Of a DNA stretch of 64,000 nt, positions 7,965 to 17,396 are shown piece after piece; position 1 is the first letter of the stretch; each line of letters begins with the position of its first letter. The notes under the pieces are model-generated. The model worked only from the letters and a program-made list of their open reading frames with translations. It was not told the DNA's origin and did not search any database. Source of the DNA: an uncultured Halieaceae bacterium (GTDB taxonomy: Bacteria; Pseudomonadota; Gammaproteobacteria; Pseudomonadales; Halieaceae); contig CALJGI010000021.1 in NCBI GenBank assembly GCA_938074045.1, forward strand, positions 90,850-154,849. Reading direction: 5' to 3'. A program made the translations under genes and the position numbers.

Positions 7965-10087
7965 GCTGACCTGCCGATTTTGCCCTGGCGCAAGGCAGCG
8001 ACCACGGTCTCTTTGGGACCATCCGCGACCAGACGTCCATTATCGATAACGATGATGCGATCAACCATATCCAGCAGTGAGTTGCGGTGTGTAACCACCA
8101 CAAAAGTACGCCCCACGACAAATTTTTCCAGCTGCGCCTTCACGGCCATTTCGGTGGAATGATCCATGGAGCCGGTGGGCTCATCCATCAGCAAAATGGG
8201 TGGCTCGTTGATAACGCCGCGCGCCAGCGCGACGGATTTGCGCTGGCCCCCGGACAGGGACTCACCCCGCTCTCCTACCGTCATGTCGATACCCTGGGGG
8301 TGCGTGTTGATAAACTCGGCCAGATTGGCAATCTCTGCCGCTCTGACCAGTGCCGCATCGCTCACATTGTCCGACGACAGATTCAAGTTTTCCCGCAGGC
8401 TACCATAGAACAACACAACGTCCTGGGGCACATAGCCAATGCGTCTGCGTACCTCAGCCGGGTCCAACTGACGCATATCGATGCCATCTATCATGATGGC
8501 GCCCTCAGTGGGCTGGTAAAGCCCCATAGCCAGTTTTTGCAGCGTAGACTTACCGGAGCCGACGCGTCCCAGAATCGCCACGCGCTCCCCCGCCTTTATC
8601 TTCAGAGACACGCCAGACAGCGAGGGGTTTTCGGCGCCGGGATAGGCGAAGCTGACGCCCTTGAATTCGATGTCACCCTTGAAATTGTCCCGCGAAAGAA
8701 ATTTGGCACCGGCCGGACGCTCCATGGGCATACCCATAATCTCGTCCAGCGTCACCAGCGCCAGCTTGGCGTTGTGGTATTGGGTTATCAGGCCAGCAAG
8801 CTGGCCAAAGGGCGCCATTATCCGACCGGTGAGCATGGTACAGGCGATCAGGCCGCCCATGCTGAGCTCACCCGCCGAGATCAGATAAACCCCCGACACG
8901 ATGACAAACATGATCAGCAGCTGCTGTACCCACTGGGTAACATTGATGCTGGATGATCCCAGCAGTTTCAACTGCACACCGACATGAGCGAGGAAGGCTG
9001 TAGTGTCCTCCCATTTTCGCTGCATGCGGTTTTCCGCACCCATGGATTTAAGCGTATCCAGACCGACCAGGCTTTCAATCAGCGTCGAGTTGCGCATGGC
9101 GCTGGCGCGGAAAGTCGTCTCGGTCAGCTCTTTCATTTTGCCCTGAGTGAGAAAGGCATAGACCAGCACAATGATTATCCCGATGACTATCGGGATAACG
9201 ACTGGCCAAGCTATCCAGGCGATCACGATGAGAAAAATAATGGCAAAGGGCAAATCAATAATCGCCGTTATTGACGCGGATGCTATGAAATCCCTGACCG
9301 TCTCAAAAGACCGCAAATTGACCGCGTAGGAGCCAACAGACAGGGGGCGATGTTCCAGGCGCATACCCAGTACCCGCTCCATTATCTGGGCCGACAATTT
9401 GATGTCGATGCGTCTACCCGCCAAATCGAGAAAATATCCCCGCATGGTTTTCAGGACAATGTCGGCGAGCATGATGATGATTACACCGCTGGCCAGCATC
9501 CACAGAGTTTCTACTGCGAAATTAGGTACTACCCGGTCATAGACGTTCATCGTGAACAGCGGAATAGTCAACGCGAACAAATTGATAAAGAACGCGGCCA
9601 GCAGAACGTCTCTGTATACCGGAAGATTTTCCCACACGGCATCCCAGAACCAGTGGCCCCGTTCCGTACCCGCGGCTCGCGGCACTCGTAGATCAAACTG
9701 GAATCGCGGTCGGGCAAAAATGGCCGTACCGGAGTAGCGTTCTCCCAGCTCCTCCATGGAAATGGTCACCAGGGCTTCGTTCAGATCTGGATGAATTACG
9801 CTGGCCTCGCCAGATTGCGCATCCAGAGATTGCAGTATGCAGGCCCGCTCATCCTCCAGCAGAAGTATCGCGGGCAACAAATTGCGCTCAATCTCTGCCA
9901 GGGGTACGTGTATCACCTTGCTTGACAGCCCCGCGCGCGACGCAGCCCTTGAGAACAACGAGGGCGTGAGCTTACCATCCTGCAGCGGCAATCCAGCCGT
10001 CAGCGCTTCTGGCGTACTACCATCACCGTGAAACTTGCATAGTGCCAGCAAGCATTGCACGAGGGGGTCGTTTACAACTGTGGTCAT
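7961..10087 (-). CDS. lapB: Type I secretion ABC transporter/ATPase (LapB/LssB family)
   Basis: 708 residues. Residues 1-135 form a C39-peptidase-like domain. The usual Asp-Cys-Gly active-site context is absent (DPLVQCLLALCKFHG instead), as expected for LapB-type transporters that do not cut a leader peptide. Five or six membrane segments follow from about 155 to 430. The nucleotide-binding domain has Walker A GRVGSGKST, signature LSGGQRKSVALARG, Walker B ILLMDEPTGSMD and a switch His in VVTHR. The protein powers export of the adjacent giant adhesin. It is first in a minus-strand operon with the adaptor and the LuxR-type gene. Confidence 0.94.
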   Translation of the reverse strand: MTTVVNDPLVQCLLALCKFHGDGSTPEALTAGLPLQDGKLTPSLFSRAASRAGLSSKVIHVPLAEIERNLLPAILLLEDERACILQSLDAQSGEASVIHPDLNEALVTISMEELGERYSGTAIFARPRFQFDLRVPRAAGTERGHWFWDAVWENLPVYRDVLLAAFFINLFALTIPLFTMNVYDRVVPNFAVETLWMLASGVIIIMLADIVLKTMRGYFLDLAGRRIDIKLSAQIMERVLGMRLEHRPLSVGSYAVNLRSFETVRDFIASASITAIIDLPFAIIFLIVIAWIAWPVVIPIVIGIIIVLVYAFLTQGKMKELTETTFRASAMRNSTLIESLVGLDTLKSMGAENRMQRKWEDTTAFLAHVGVQLKLLGSSSINVTQWVQQLLIMFVIVSGVYLISAGELSMGGLIACTMLTGRIMAPFGQLAGLITQYHNAKLALVTLDEIMGMPMERPAGAKFLSRDNFKGDIEFKGVSFAYPGAENPSLSGVSLKIKAGERVAILGRVGSGKSTLQKLAMGLYQPTEGAIMIDGIDMRQLDPAEVRRRIGYVPQDVVLFYGSLRENLNLSSDNVSDAALVRAAEIANLAEFINTHPQGIDMTVGERGESLSGGQRKSVALARGVINEPPILLMDEPTGSMDHSTEMAVKAQLEKFVVGRTFVVVTHRNSLLDMVDRIIVIDNGRLVADGPKETVVAALRQGKIGRSA

Positions 10088-10185
10088 CTATTTTTATGTT
10101 GCCGTGTGGAGCGCCGGAAGGCCCTCTGCCAAGGGGAATTAAACTAACAAAGAAGCCCGGTAATTGAAAGGCGAACAGCGTCTTC

Positions 10186-10992
10186 TCAGCCGATCAATGG
10201 ACGGAGGGGTCGTCCGCTATAGGGCTGCCATTGCCCTTCGGTCTGTGCCAGGCGCTCAGCCACCACATACTGCACCACAGGATTGAAGGGAAATCCGACG
10301 TGGCTGGATAGAACACGTATGGTTTCTGTCCGCGGCGCCTCCGGCGGCATGGCGACTTCTGCTGACACAAATCCGTCGCTGTCGCTGTACAGTGCGGTCA
10401 CCGGCACATCTGAAGCTTGCCTGCGATTATAGGCGTGCCAGGCATCAATATCCCTGGATTTGACTTCCCGTTTATACAACCGCTGCATAATCGACCATAC
10501 CGCCGTACCGCGAGGATCGCCGTAAGGCGTACCCAGGGTAACAACCTGACGGACCAGGTGCGGGTGGCTTTGCGCAATGGAGGTCGCGAACAGGCCGCCG
10601 AGACTCCATCCGATCAGACTTAACTTCTCGCCACTGATGTCACACTGCTCGGCCATGGCCACGGCCAGGGCCGCTTCCGTATCTGCCCGATAGTCCAGCA
10701 CCTCCTGCATGGAAGTGATACCACGTTCAGAGGTATTCCGACCTTTTCCCCAGGGAATTGCGCGATACCCAAGACCGGCAAGGAAGCCACGCAAATGTGT
10801 CGTGGAGCTATCCGCTGCCATAAACCCTGGCAGCGTCATCACTGTATGCCCATCGCCCTTGGGCAGCATACGCCGCAGGGGTTTCAGGGCATAACTGGTG
10901 CCGAGTTCACAGCACAGTCGCGCCACTTCGGTAAGGCTGTGAATAGTCCGCGGTGGCTCTGCGGCCGTATTCAGCGAAAATAGCTCGGACAT
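10186..10992 (-). CDS. Alpha/beta-hydrolase (esterase/lipase-like)
   Basis: 268 residues with an alpha/beta-hydrolase pattern: nucleophile elbow GWSLGG with Ser near residue 148, a candidate acid in YSDSDGFVS and a candidate His in VLSSHVGF near the C-terminus. There is no signal peptide. The substrate cannot be told from sequence. It is divergent from cmoA with about 140 bp between them, and about 100 bp from the start of the secretion operon, so it is probably transcribed alone. Confidence 0.82.
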   Translation of the reverse strand: MSELFSLNTAAEPPRTIHSLTEVARLCCELGTSYALKPLRRMLPKGDGHTVMTLPGFMAADSSTTHLRGFLAGLGYRAIPWGKGRNTSERGITSMQEVLDYRADTEAALAVAMAEQCDISGEKLSLIGWSLGGLFATSIAQSHPHLVRQVVTLGTPYGDPRGTAVWSIMQRLYKREVKSRDIDAWHAYNRRQASDVPVTALYSDSDGFVSAEVAMPPEAPRTETIRVLSSHVGFPFNPVVQYVVAERLAQTEGQWQPYSGRPLRPLIG

Positions 10993-11129
10993 AAAAATTC
11001 CTTGTGCTCATTGTTGTCCAGGACCCTGGCAAGTGCACTCATGGTACCGGCGGCCGCCGCGGACTGGTAGAGCGAAAGCGCACTGCGGCTGTGTTACACT
11101 CGTCGGTCCTTCGACAGCCCTTCCCTCCC

Positions 11130-11858
11130 ATGAGTAACCGCGATTCCATCTTTGCCCGGCCCATGAACCGGATCGCAGATTTCGCCTTCGACGAAAGCGT
11201 GGCCAACGTCTTTCCGGATATGATTCAGCGCTCTGTTCCAGGGTACACCACCATTATCGCCAATACCGGACTGCTGGCCGGTCGCTACGCCGCAACTGAC
11301 AGCAACTGCTATGACCTTGGTTGCAGTCTTGGCGCCTCCAGTCTGGCGATGCAGCGACAGATAGACGCACCCAACTGCAAAATCATCGGCATAGACAATT
11401 CTCCAGCTATGCTGCAGCGCTGTCAGGAAGCCATGCACCTGAGCCAGGGAAATACCGCGGTGGAATGGCGACTGGAGGACATCCGCGAGTCACGATTGGA
11501 AAAGGCCAGCGTAGTGGTGCTCAACTTCACCTTGCAGTTTCTGCCATTGGAGGAGCGCGACGATCTCATTACGAGAATTGCAGCCAATATGCTGCCCGGT
11601 GGCATTCTTATCGTCTCGGAAAAAATCCGCTTTGAAGATCCCCACGTGCAATCGCTGATGACCGACATGCACCACGACTTCAAGCGTGCCAATGGCTACT
11701 CTGATCTCGAGATAGCACAGAAGCGCGACGCCATTGAAAATGTCCTGCTCCCGGAAACGTTGGAAACACACCGACAGCGCATGCACCGCGCCGGCTTTTC
11801 CAGTTTTGATAACTGGTTTCAGTGCTTCAATTTCGCGTCCATGGTGGCCATACGTTGA
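11130..11858 (+). CDS. cmoA: Carboxy-S-adenosyl-L-methionine synthase
   Basis: 242 residues, close to E. coli CmoA (about 247). It starts MSNRDSIFARPMNRIADFAF and carries the Rossmann SAM motif DLGCSLGASS and the acidic turn IGIDNS. CmoA converts SAM and prephenate into carboxy-SAM, which CmoB uses to make the wobble base cmo5U34 in tRNA. I chose ATG 11130 because homology begins there. The open frame extends further upstream without a recognisable domain. It lies directly before cmoB, with a stop/start overlap. Confidence 0.95.
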   Translation: MSNRDSIFARPMNRIADFAFDESVANVFPDMIQRSVPGYTTIIANTGLLAGRYAATDSNCYDLGCSLGASSLAMQRQIDAPNCKIIGIDNSPAMLQRCQEAMHLSQGNTAVEWRLEDIRESRLEKASVVVLNFTLQFLPLEERDDLITRIAANMLPGGILIVSEKIRFEDPHVQSLMTDMHHDFKRANGYSDLEIAQKRDAIENVLLPETLETHRQRMHRAGFSSFDNWFQCFNFASMVAIR

Positions 11859-12829
11859 TTGACTATCTACCGCTGGTCCGCCGCTGGCTGGGTACCGCCC
11901 TGGAACCCTGGGGCAACCAACTGATTGAGCAAATCGAGAGCCGCTTCCACACGGAACGCTATGGCGACCTGCCTCGCTGGCAAGAAGCGCTGGATTCCCT
12001 GCCCTCTATAACGACCTCATTGGTGCATCTCGATTCGACGGCAGTGACGGTGGGACACCGGGACGAGATCTCCGACACAGATCAAAATAGCCTCGACCGC
12101 GCCTTACGCGCGCTTCATCCTTGGAGAAAGGGTCCTTTTAACCTGTTTGGTGTCAAGATCGACGCCGAGTGGCGCTCAGATATGAAGTGGGATCGCCTCA
12201 GCTCAGAGCTGGAGTCGCTGTCGGGAAAGCGGGTTCTCGATGTGGGTTGCGGCAGCGGGTATCACTGCTGGAGGATGCGGGGCGCCGGCGCAGAGGAAGT
12301 GATCGGCATTGATCCGACGCCTCTATTCATCTGTCAGTTCCAGGCATTACAGCGCTATATCAATGACCCGGCCTGCTGGGTACTCCCCCTCGGGATAGAG
12401 CATGTGCCGCTGGGTATGCGGGCCTTCGATACGGTATTCTCGATGGGTGTGCTATACCACCGACGCAGCCCAATGGATCATTTGATCGAATTGCGAGAGA
12501 GTCTGGTACCCGGCGGTGAATTGCTGCTGGAAACTCTGGTTGTCGAGGGCGGCAGCAACGACTGTCTGATCCCACAGGATCGCTATGCACGCATGGGTAA
12601 TGTCTGGTTCTTACCCAGCCCTGACATGCTGGAAAACTGGCTGACAAAACTGCGCTTTCGCGACGTCACCCTGGTGGACGTCAGTGTCACGACCAGCGCT
12701 GAGCAGCGCAGCACCGACTGGATGACTTTTCACTCACTGGCGCAGTTTCTGGATCCGGAGGACCCCTCTTTGACTATCGAAGGCTACCCGGCGCCACGGC
12801 GCGCCATTATCCGTTGTCGCGCGCCCTGA
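11855..12829 (+). CDS. cmoB: tRNA U34 carboxymethyltransferase
   Basis: 324 residues when read from TTG 11855, which overlaps the cmoA stop as TTGA. Reading (M)IDYLPLVRRWLG mirrors the start of E. coli CmoB (MIDF..., 323 residues). GTG 11822 is an in-frame alternative that adds 11 residues. Clear family motifs are WRKGPFNLFGV, DAEWRSDMKWDR, the SAM loop DVGCGSGYHCWRM and FSMGVLYHRRSP. It transfers the carboxymethyl group from carboxy-SAM to 5-hydroxyuridine at tRNA position 34. It converges on uup with only 17 bp between the genes. Confidence 0.94.
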   Translation: MIDYLPLVRRWLGTALEPWGNQLIEQIESRFHTERYGDLPRWQEALDSLPSITTSLVHLDSTAVTVGHRDEISDTDQNSLDRALRALHPWRKGPFNLFGVKIDAEWRSDMKWDRLSSELESLSGKRVLDVGCGSGYHCWRMRGAGAEEVIGIDPTPLFICQFQALQRYINDPACWVLPLGIEHVPLGMRAFDTVFSMGVLYHRRSPMDHLIELRESLVPGGELLLETLVVEGGSNDCLIPQDRYARMGNVWFLPSPDMLENWLTKLRFRDVTLVDVSVTTSAEQRSTDWMTFHSLAQFLDPEDPSLTIEGYPAPRRAIIRCRAP

Positions 12830-12846
12830 AACTACCTCTCAGCAGC

Positions 12847-14751
12847 CTAATCCCTGACAGACAACTCCTCCCAGCGCTCATAGGCCCGCTCGCAAGCCAC
12901 GTTCAACTCAGCTAGCTCAGCCAGCAAAGATTCCGTCTCGGTATGTGGGCGCTGAAAGAATGTCGGGGCTGAAACGGTTTCCTGCAAACCTGCCAGTTTG
13001 CCTTCGAGTTCTTCAATCCGCACCGGTAATTCATCCAGCTCTCGTTGTTCCCTGTAACTCAGTTTTTTAGCTCGCTGTGGTGCCGCGGCTACTTGCGTTG
13101 ACGCAGCAGGTTTGGTTTCTGCGACTGATGGTGAAGATGTAGAGGCAGACCCGGTTACCGGCGTCTCCTGCAGGGACGTCAACTTACCGCCCCGGGCAAC
13201 CCAGTCCGAGTATCCACCGGCCTGTTCATCCAGCCCGCCGCTACCATCCAGCACCAGCAACCCGGTGACTACCCTATCCATAAACTCCCGATCGTGACTG
13301 ACCAGCAACACCGTACCTTTAAAACTCAGTAACAGCTCTTCCAGTAACTCCAGTGTCTCCACATCCAGATCATTGGTCGGCTCGTCAAGGACCAGCACAT
13401 TGGCTGGTTGTGTGAACAGGCGCGCCAGAATGGCGCGGTTTTGCTCACCACCTGATAGTGCTCGCACCGGGATGCGAACCCTGTCCGGCGCAAACAAAAA
13501 ATCTCCCAGATAGGAAATGGCATGACGTCTCTTGCCTCCCACCTCGATAAAATCCTGGCCTCCACAAATATTATCCAGCAAGTTTTTGTCGGGCTCGAGT
13601 TGGGCACGCAGTTGGTCGGAATAGGCTATCTGCAGCCGTGTGCCCGTCAAAACTTGCCCGCCATCCGGTGTCAGCTCACCCAGCAGAATACGCAGCAAAG
13701 TAGTTTTGCCTGCGCCATTCGGTCCGACAATCCCCAGCCGATCACCACGACTGATCAGCGTTGATATGCCTGAGAATACTGTCTCTGACCCAAAACTGTG
13801 GCGCACGTCGACCAATTCCGCGACCCGCTTGCCCGAGCGATCTGCATCATCCAGTTTAATGCGCGCCGTGCCTTCTGCATTTCGGCGCCGGGCTCGCTCT
13901 TCCCGCAGAGATTCCAACGCCCTGACACGACCCTCGTTGCGGGTTCGACGGGCTTTGATACCCTGCCGGATCCAGACCTCCTCCTCTGCCAGGCGCTTAT
14001 CAAATTTGGCATTTTCTTTTTCCTCCGCGGCGAGCTGTTGATCCCGATACTCGAGAAAACCCTGATAATCCCCATTCCACATACGTATATGACCGCGATC
14101 GAGCTCAGCGATCCGCGTGGCAACTCGCTGTAGAAAGCGTCTGTCGTGGGTGACAAATACAATGGCACCCCGGTAACTCAACAACTGCGATTCCAGCCAT
14201 TCGATCGCTGGGATATCGAGGTGGTTGGTAGGCTCATCCAATAACAAAATATCAGGTTCAGCGACCAGGGCACGCGCCAGCGCCACCCGTCTTCGCCAAC
14301 CCCCAGACAGGGAATCCATAGGCGCATCGCCGTTGAGATCCAGCCGGCTGAGGGTGGTTTCGATGCGCTGTTGCAAACGCCAACCGTCCACCACATCCAG
14401 TTTCGTCTGTAGCGCTGACATCTCAGCCACGTCGCCCGATTGCGCACACTGATGATACCTGGCCAACAAATCGCCAATCTCGGCCAACCCGCTAGCCACC
14501 ACATCAAATACGTCCCGCGCGTCAGCCTCGGGGAGCTCCTGATCCAGATAAGCGATTCCCCGACCGTCTTCCAGCCGCCGTTCTCCACTTTCCAGGGCAA
14601 TTACGCCCTGGAGAATTTTCAGAAGTGTGGTTTTTCCCGCACCATTGCGGCCCAATAACCCGATCCGGTCACCGCTATTGATCTGCAACTCCACACCATC
14701 AAGCAACGCATGATGGCCATAGTGCAGTGTCGCACCCTTGAGATTCAGCAT
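12847..14751 (-). CDS. uup: ABC-F ATPase Uup
   Basis: 634 residues with two ABC domains and no membrane segments. The first has GRNGAGKTTLLK, LSGGWRRRVALARAL and LLLDEPTNHLD. The second has GPNGAGKTTLLR, LSGGEQNRAILARLF and LVLDEPTNDLD. A charged linker (residues 240-310) and a C-terminal coiled coil (570-634) are typical of Uup, which binds DNA and ribosomes and affects tandem-repeat deletion. It is 25 bp downstream of lon on the same strand and may be co-transcribed with it. Confidence 0.93.
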   Translation of the reverse strand: MLNLKGATLHYGHHALLDGVELQINSGDRIGLLGRNGAGKTTLLKILQGVIALESGERRLEDGRGIAYLDQELPEADARDVFDVVASGLAEIGDLLARYHQCAQSGDVAEMSALQTKLDVVDGWRLQQRIETTLSRLDLNGDAPMDSLSGGWRRRVALARALVAEPDILLLDEPTNHLDIPAIEWLESQLLSYRGAIVFVTHDRRFLQRVATRIAELDRGHIRMWNGDYQGFLEYRDQQLAAEEKENAKFDKRLAEEEVWIRQGIKARRTRNEGRVRALESLREERARRRNAEGTARIKLDDADRSGKRVAELVDVRHSFGSETVFSGISTLISRGDRLGIVGPNGAGKTTLLRILLGELTPDGGQVLTGTRLQIAYSDQLRAQLEPDKNLLDNICGGQDFIEVGGKRRHAISYLGDFLFAPDRVRIPVRALSGGEQNRAILARLFTQPANVLVLDEPTNDLDVETLELLEELLLSFKGTVLLVSHDREFMDRVVTGLLVLDGSGGLDEQAGGYSDWVARGGKLTSLQETPVTGSASTSSPSVAETKPAASTQVAAAPQRAKKLSYREQRELDELPVRIEELEGKLAGLQETVSAPTFFQRPHTETESLLAELAELNVACERAYERWEELSVRD

Positions 14752-14776
14752 ATGCCGGGGTGCCGCCTGTTATGAT

Positions 14777-17197
14777 TCAATGAACTGACTTTCCTGCACG
14801 ATTATGGTCAGCGAATACTACCTCAAAGACGTCGCGATAGGTTTTGGCATAGTGCACTGTCAGCCCTTCCCGCAAATAGTCCGGCAGCTCTTCAAAATCA
14901 GACTGATTGGCAGCCGGCAACACAAGCTCCTGAATGCGGGTACGCCTCGCAGCGATGACCTTTTCGCGAATGCCCCCAACGGCCAGAACATGACCGGTCA
15001 GCGTCAGCTCCCCGGTCATCGCCAGGGGTCGCTTTTTCCGTTCCTTGCGCGCCAGTGAAATCAGCGCCGTCGCCATGGTGATCCCCGCACTGGGACCATC
15101 TTTGGGCGTTGCCCCCTCTGGCACGTGTAAATGAACATGGGACAAATCAAAAAAGTCCGGGTCACATCCGTACTCCTTTAGGTGTGCCACCACATAACTG
15201 TAGGCAATTTCGGCAGACTCCTGCATGACATTACCCAACTGTCCGGTCAGTTTAAATCCGCGGTTCAGGCTGTGTACGCGGGAACATTCTATGGTCAGGG
15301 TTGCTCCGCCCATCAACGTCCATGCGAGCCCTGTCACCACACCCACACCCCGGGCGGGCCGCTCGCGCGTGAACACCGGTTTACCCAAATAGCTTTCGAC
15401 CTCGCGTTTGCCTACACGGATACGTTCGATGCCCTCTTCCAGCATACGTACAATGGCCTTTCTGATGATCCTGTTAAGCTGTTTTTCCAGGTTTCGGACC
15501 CCTGCCTCACGACAATAGCCATCGATGATGGTCTTCAATGCCGCATCATTGACCTTGAGCTGTGATGCCTCCAGCCCTGCCTTTGGGAGTAACCGGGGGA
15601 GAATATGATTGCGGGCAATCGCCAGCTTTTCTTCCGCGATATAGCCCGCCAGGCGTATCGTTTCCATACGGTCCAACAAGGGACCGGGTATGGTATCCAA
15701 TTGGTTGGCAGTACAGACAAACAAAACTTTGGACAGATCTACCCGCAGATCCAGGTAGTGATCCAGAAAATCACTGTTCTGCTCCGGGTCAAGTACTTCC
15801 AGCAGAGCTGAAGCCGGATCACCCTGGTATGAGGCGCCGATTTTATCGATCTCATCCAGCATGATGACGGGGTTAGCGACGCTGACATCCTTGAGTGCCT
15901 GCACAATCTTGCCGGGCATGGCACCGATGTAGGTGCGTCTGTGACCCTTGATCTCTGCCTCGTCACGCATACCGCCGAGGCTGAATCGATAAAACTCTCG
16001 ACCCAATGCATCGGCAATGGAACGACCAATGGAGGTTTTACCAACCCCAGGAGGACCTACCAGCAGCAGAATGGACCCCGAAATCTCTCCCTTGAATGAA
16101 CCGACCGCGAGAAATTCGATGATCCGCTTTTTGACATCGTCGAGACCATCGTGATGCTGATCCAGCACCACTCGAGCCTGAGCAATATCCAGGTTGTCTG
16201 CAGAGAAGCGGCCCCAGGGTACGCTGGTCGCCCAATCGAGGTAATTACGGGTCACTCCATACTCCGGGGATCCCGTTTCCAACATTGAAAGCTTGCGTAA
16301 CTCATCATCAATGCGTCGTTGGGCCTGCTCAGGGACAACAGCGCCCTCCAGGCGGGCACGGAATTCCTCCACATCCGCGGTCTTGTCATCCTTGGAGATA
16401 CCCAGTTCTTCCTGAATCACCTTCAGCTGTTCTCGCAGGAAGAAATCGCGCTGATGCTCCGATACCTGCTGATTCACCTGTTGATCAATGCGCGTTCTCA
16501 GCTCTGCCACATCACGTTCCTTGCGCAGCAGCAACATCACTTTCTCCATGCGCTCAAGTAACGGCAGTGTCTCCAGAATATCCTGTAGTTCAATCCCCCG
16601 CGCAGAGGTGAGCGCTGCGGAAAAATCGGCCAACAGGGAGGGCTTGTTGGGGTTGAACTGACCCAGGTATTGTTTTAATTCCTCGCTGTATAGCGGGTTG
16701 AGTGGTAATAGCTCCTTGATCTCTCGAATGATGGCCATCGCATAGGCGCGAACCTCATCGCTGTCGCGGTCTCCCTCACTACCGGGATACTCCACCCGAG
16801 CCAAATATGGCTGTTCCGCGTGCAACCACTTGGTGACGCGAAAGCGTCTGATCCCCTGGACTATAAATTGCCCTGGGCCATCGGTCTGATCCGGCAGTCG
16901 GTGCAGGCGAACCACGCACCCGATGGCAGGGAATGAGTCGACGTTGATACTGGACAAGTCATCCTCTGCCACAAAACTGAGACCCAACACCTGCTGTTTG
17001 TGCTGCGCCATGCTGGCCAACGTGGATTGCCAGTGTTCCATATTCACCAGCACCGGTTGTGCCTGGCCCGGGAAATACGGCCTGGAATTGATGGGCATGA
17101 TGTGTAACTGCTCGGGCAGCACATCCTCTGGCATGGCAATGTCGGTACCGGATTCCGGCCCCACTACCTCCCCATTCATATAGTCATCTTCCGTCAT
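14777..17197 (-). CDS. lon: ATP-dependent Lon protease (Lon2/AsrA-like)
   Basis: 806 residues from ATG 17197, which has GAGGAG about 11 nt upstream. A longer reading to 17329 would include the heat-shock-like promoter at 17260-17287, so it is rejected. N-terminal LAN domain ([19 protein letters not shown]), coiled coil near 240-300, AAA+ with Walker [10 protein letters not shown] and Walker [10 protein letters not shown], and the Ser-Lys protease domain with catalytic Ser in [11 protein letters not shown]. The acidic N-terminus before the LAN domain resembles the second Lon of Pseudomonas (AsrA) more than E. coli Lon. It should degrade misfolded and regulatory proteins. Confidence 0.94.
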   Translation of the reverse strand: MTEDDYMNGEVVGPESGTDIAMPEDVLPEQLHIMPINSRPYFPGQAQPVLVNMEHWQSTLASMAQHKQQVLGLSFVAEDDLSSINVDSFPAIGCVVRLHRLPDQTDGPGQFIVQGIRRFRVTKWLHAEQPYLARVEYPGSEGDRDSDEVRAYAMAIIREIKELLPLNPLYSEELKQYLGQFNPNKPSLLADFSAALTSARGIELQDILETLPLLERMEKVMLLLRKERDVAELRTRIDQQVNQQVSEHQRDFFLREQLKVIQEELGISKDDKTADVEEFRARLEGAVVPEQAQRRIDDELRKLSMLETGSPEYGVTRNYLDWATSVPWGRFSADNLDIAQARVVLDQHHDGLDDVKKRIIEFLAVGSFKGEISGSILLLVGPPGVGKTSIGRSIADALGREFYRFSLGGMRDEAEIKGHRRTYIGAMPGKIVQALKDVSVANPVIMLDEIDKIGASYQGDPASALLEVLDPEQNSDFLDHYLDLRVDLSKVLFVCTANQLDTIPGPLLDRMETIRLAGYIAEEKLAIARNHILPRLLPKAGLEASQLKVNDAALKTIIDGYCREAGVRNLEKQLNRIIRKAIVRMLEEGIERIRVGKREVESYLGKPVFTRERPARGVGVVTGLAWTLMGGATLTIECSRVHSLNRGFKLTGQLGNVMQESAEIAYSYVVAHLKEYGCDPDFFDLSHVHLHVPEGATPKDGPSAGITMATALISLARKERKKRPLAMTGELTLTGHVLAVGGIREKVIAARRTRIQELVLPAANQSDFEELPDYLREGLTVHYAKTYRDVFEVVFADHNRAGKSVH

Positions 17198-17259
17198 CGT
17201 GGCCGGACACTCCTCAAGACCTTGTTCGCAACCAATCAAGGCCGCTTCTCTTTGCACTT

Positions 17260-17287
17260 TAATGGGGGCTGGACTGGGCAATTTCAA
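17260..17287 (-). promoter_or_regulatory. Sigma-32-like heat-shock promoter of lon
   Basis: On the minus strand TTGAAA (17282-17287), a 14-bp spacer and CCCCATTA (17260-17267) match the sigma-32 pattern TTGAAA-N13-15-CCCCATNT. It lies 63 bp upstream of the lon ATG, so transcripts would have a leader of about 50 nt. Heat-shock control of lon is established in E. coli. Confidence 0.6.
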
Positions 17288-17308
17288 TATCGACTCCCCA
17301 AACCGCCA

Positions 17309-17322
17309 AATTGTCGACAATT
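17309..17322. promoter_or_regulatory. Perfect 14-bp palindrome upstream of lon
   Basis: AATTGTCGACAATT is a perfect palindrome between lon (minus) and the aminotransferase gene (plus), 22 bp upstream of the lon -35 element. It could be a repressor or activator site for one or both divergent genes. No known regulator is assigned. Confidence 0.3.
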
Positions 17323-17396
17323 CCCGCATAAAGCGATTGCGACATTTGTGCGGGTGACGCTATTTTCCGTTCTGATGTACATATCGGGGAAAGGTC

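Noticed and set aside
8087..8956. Plus-strand frame of 289 codons opposite the LapB-type ATPase
   Set aside because: It is a shadow of the ABC gene. The His/Gln-rich translation has no domain.
17198..17329. Longer lon reading with 44 extra residues
   Set aside because: It spans the sigma-32-like promoter, and a proper ribosome site precedes ATG 17197.
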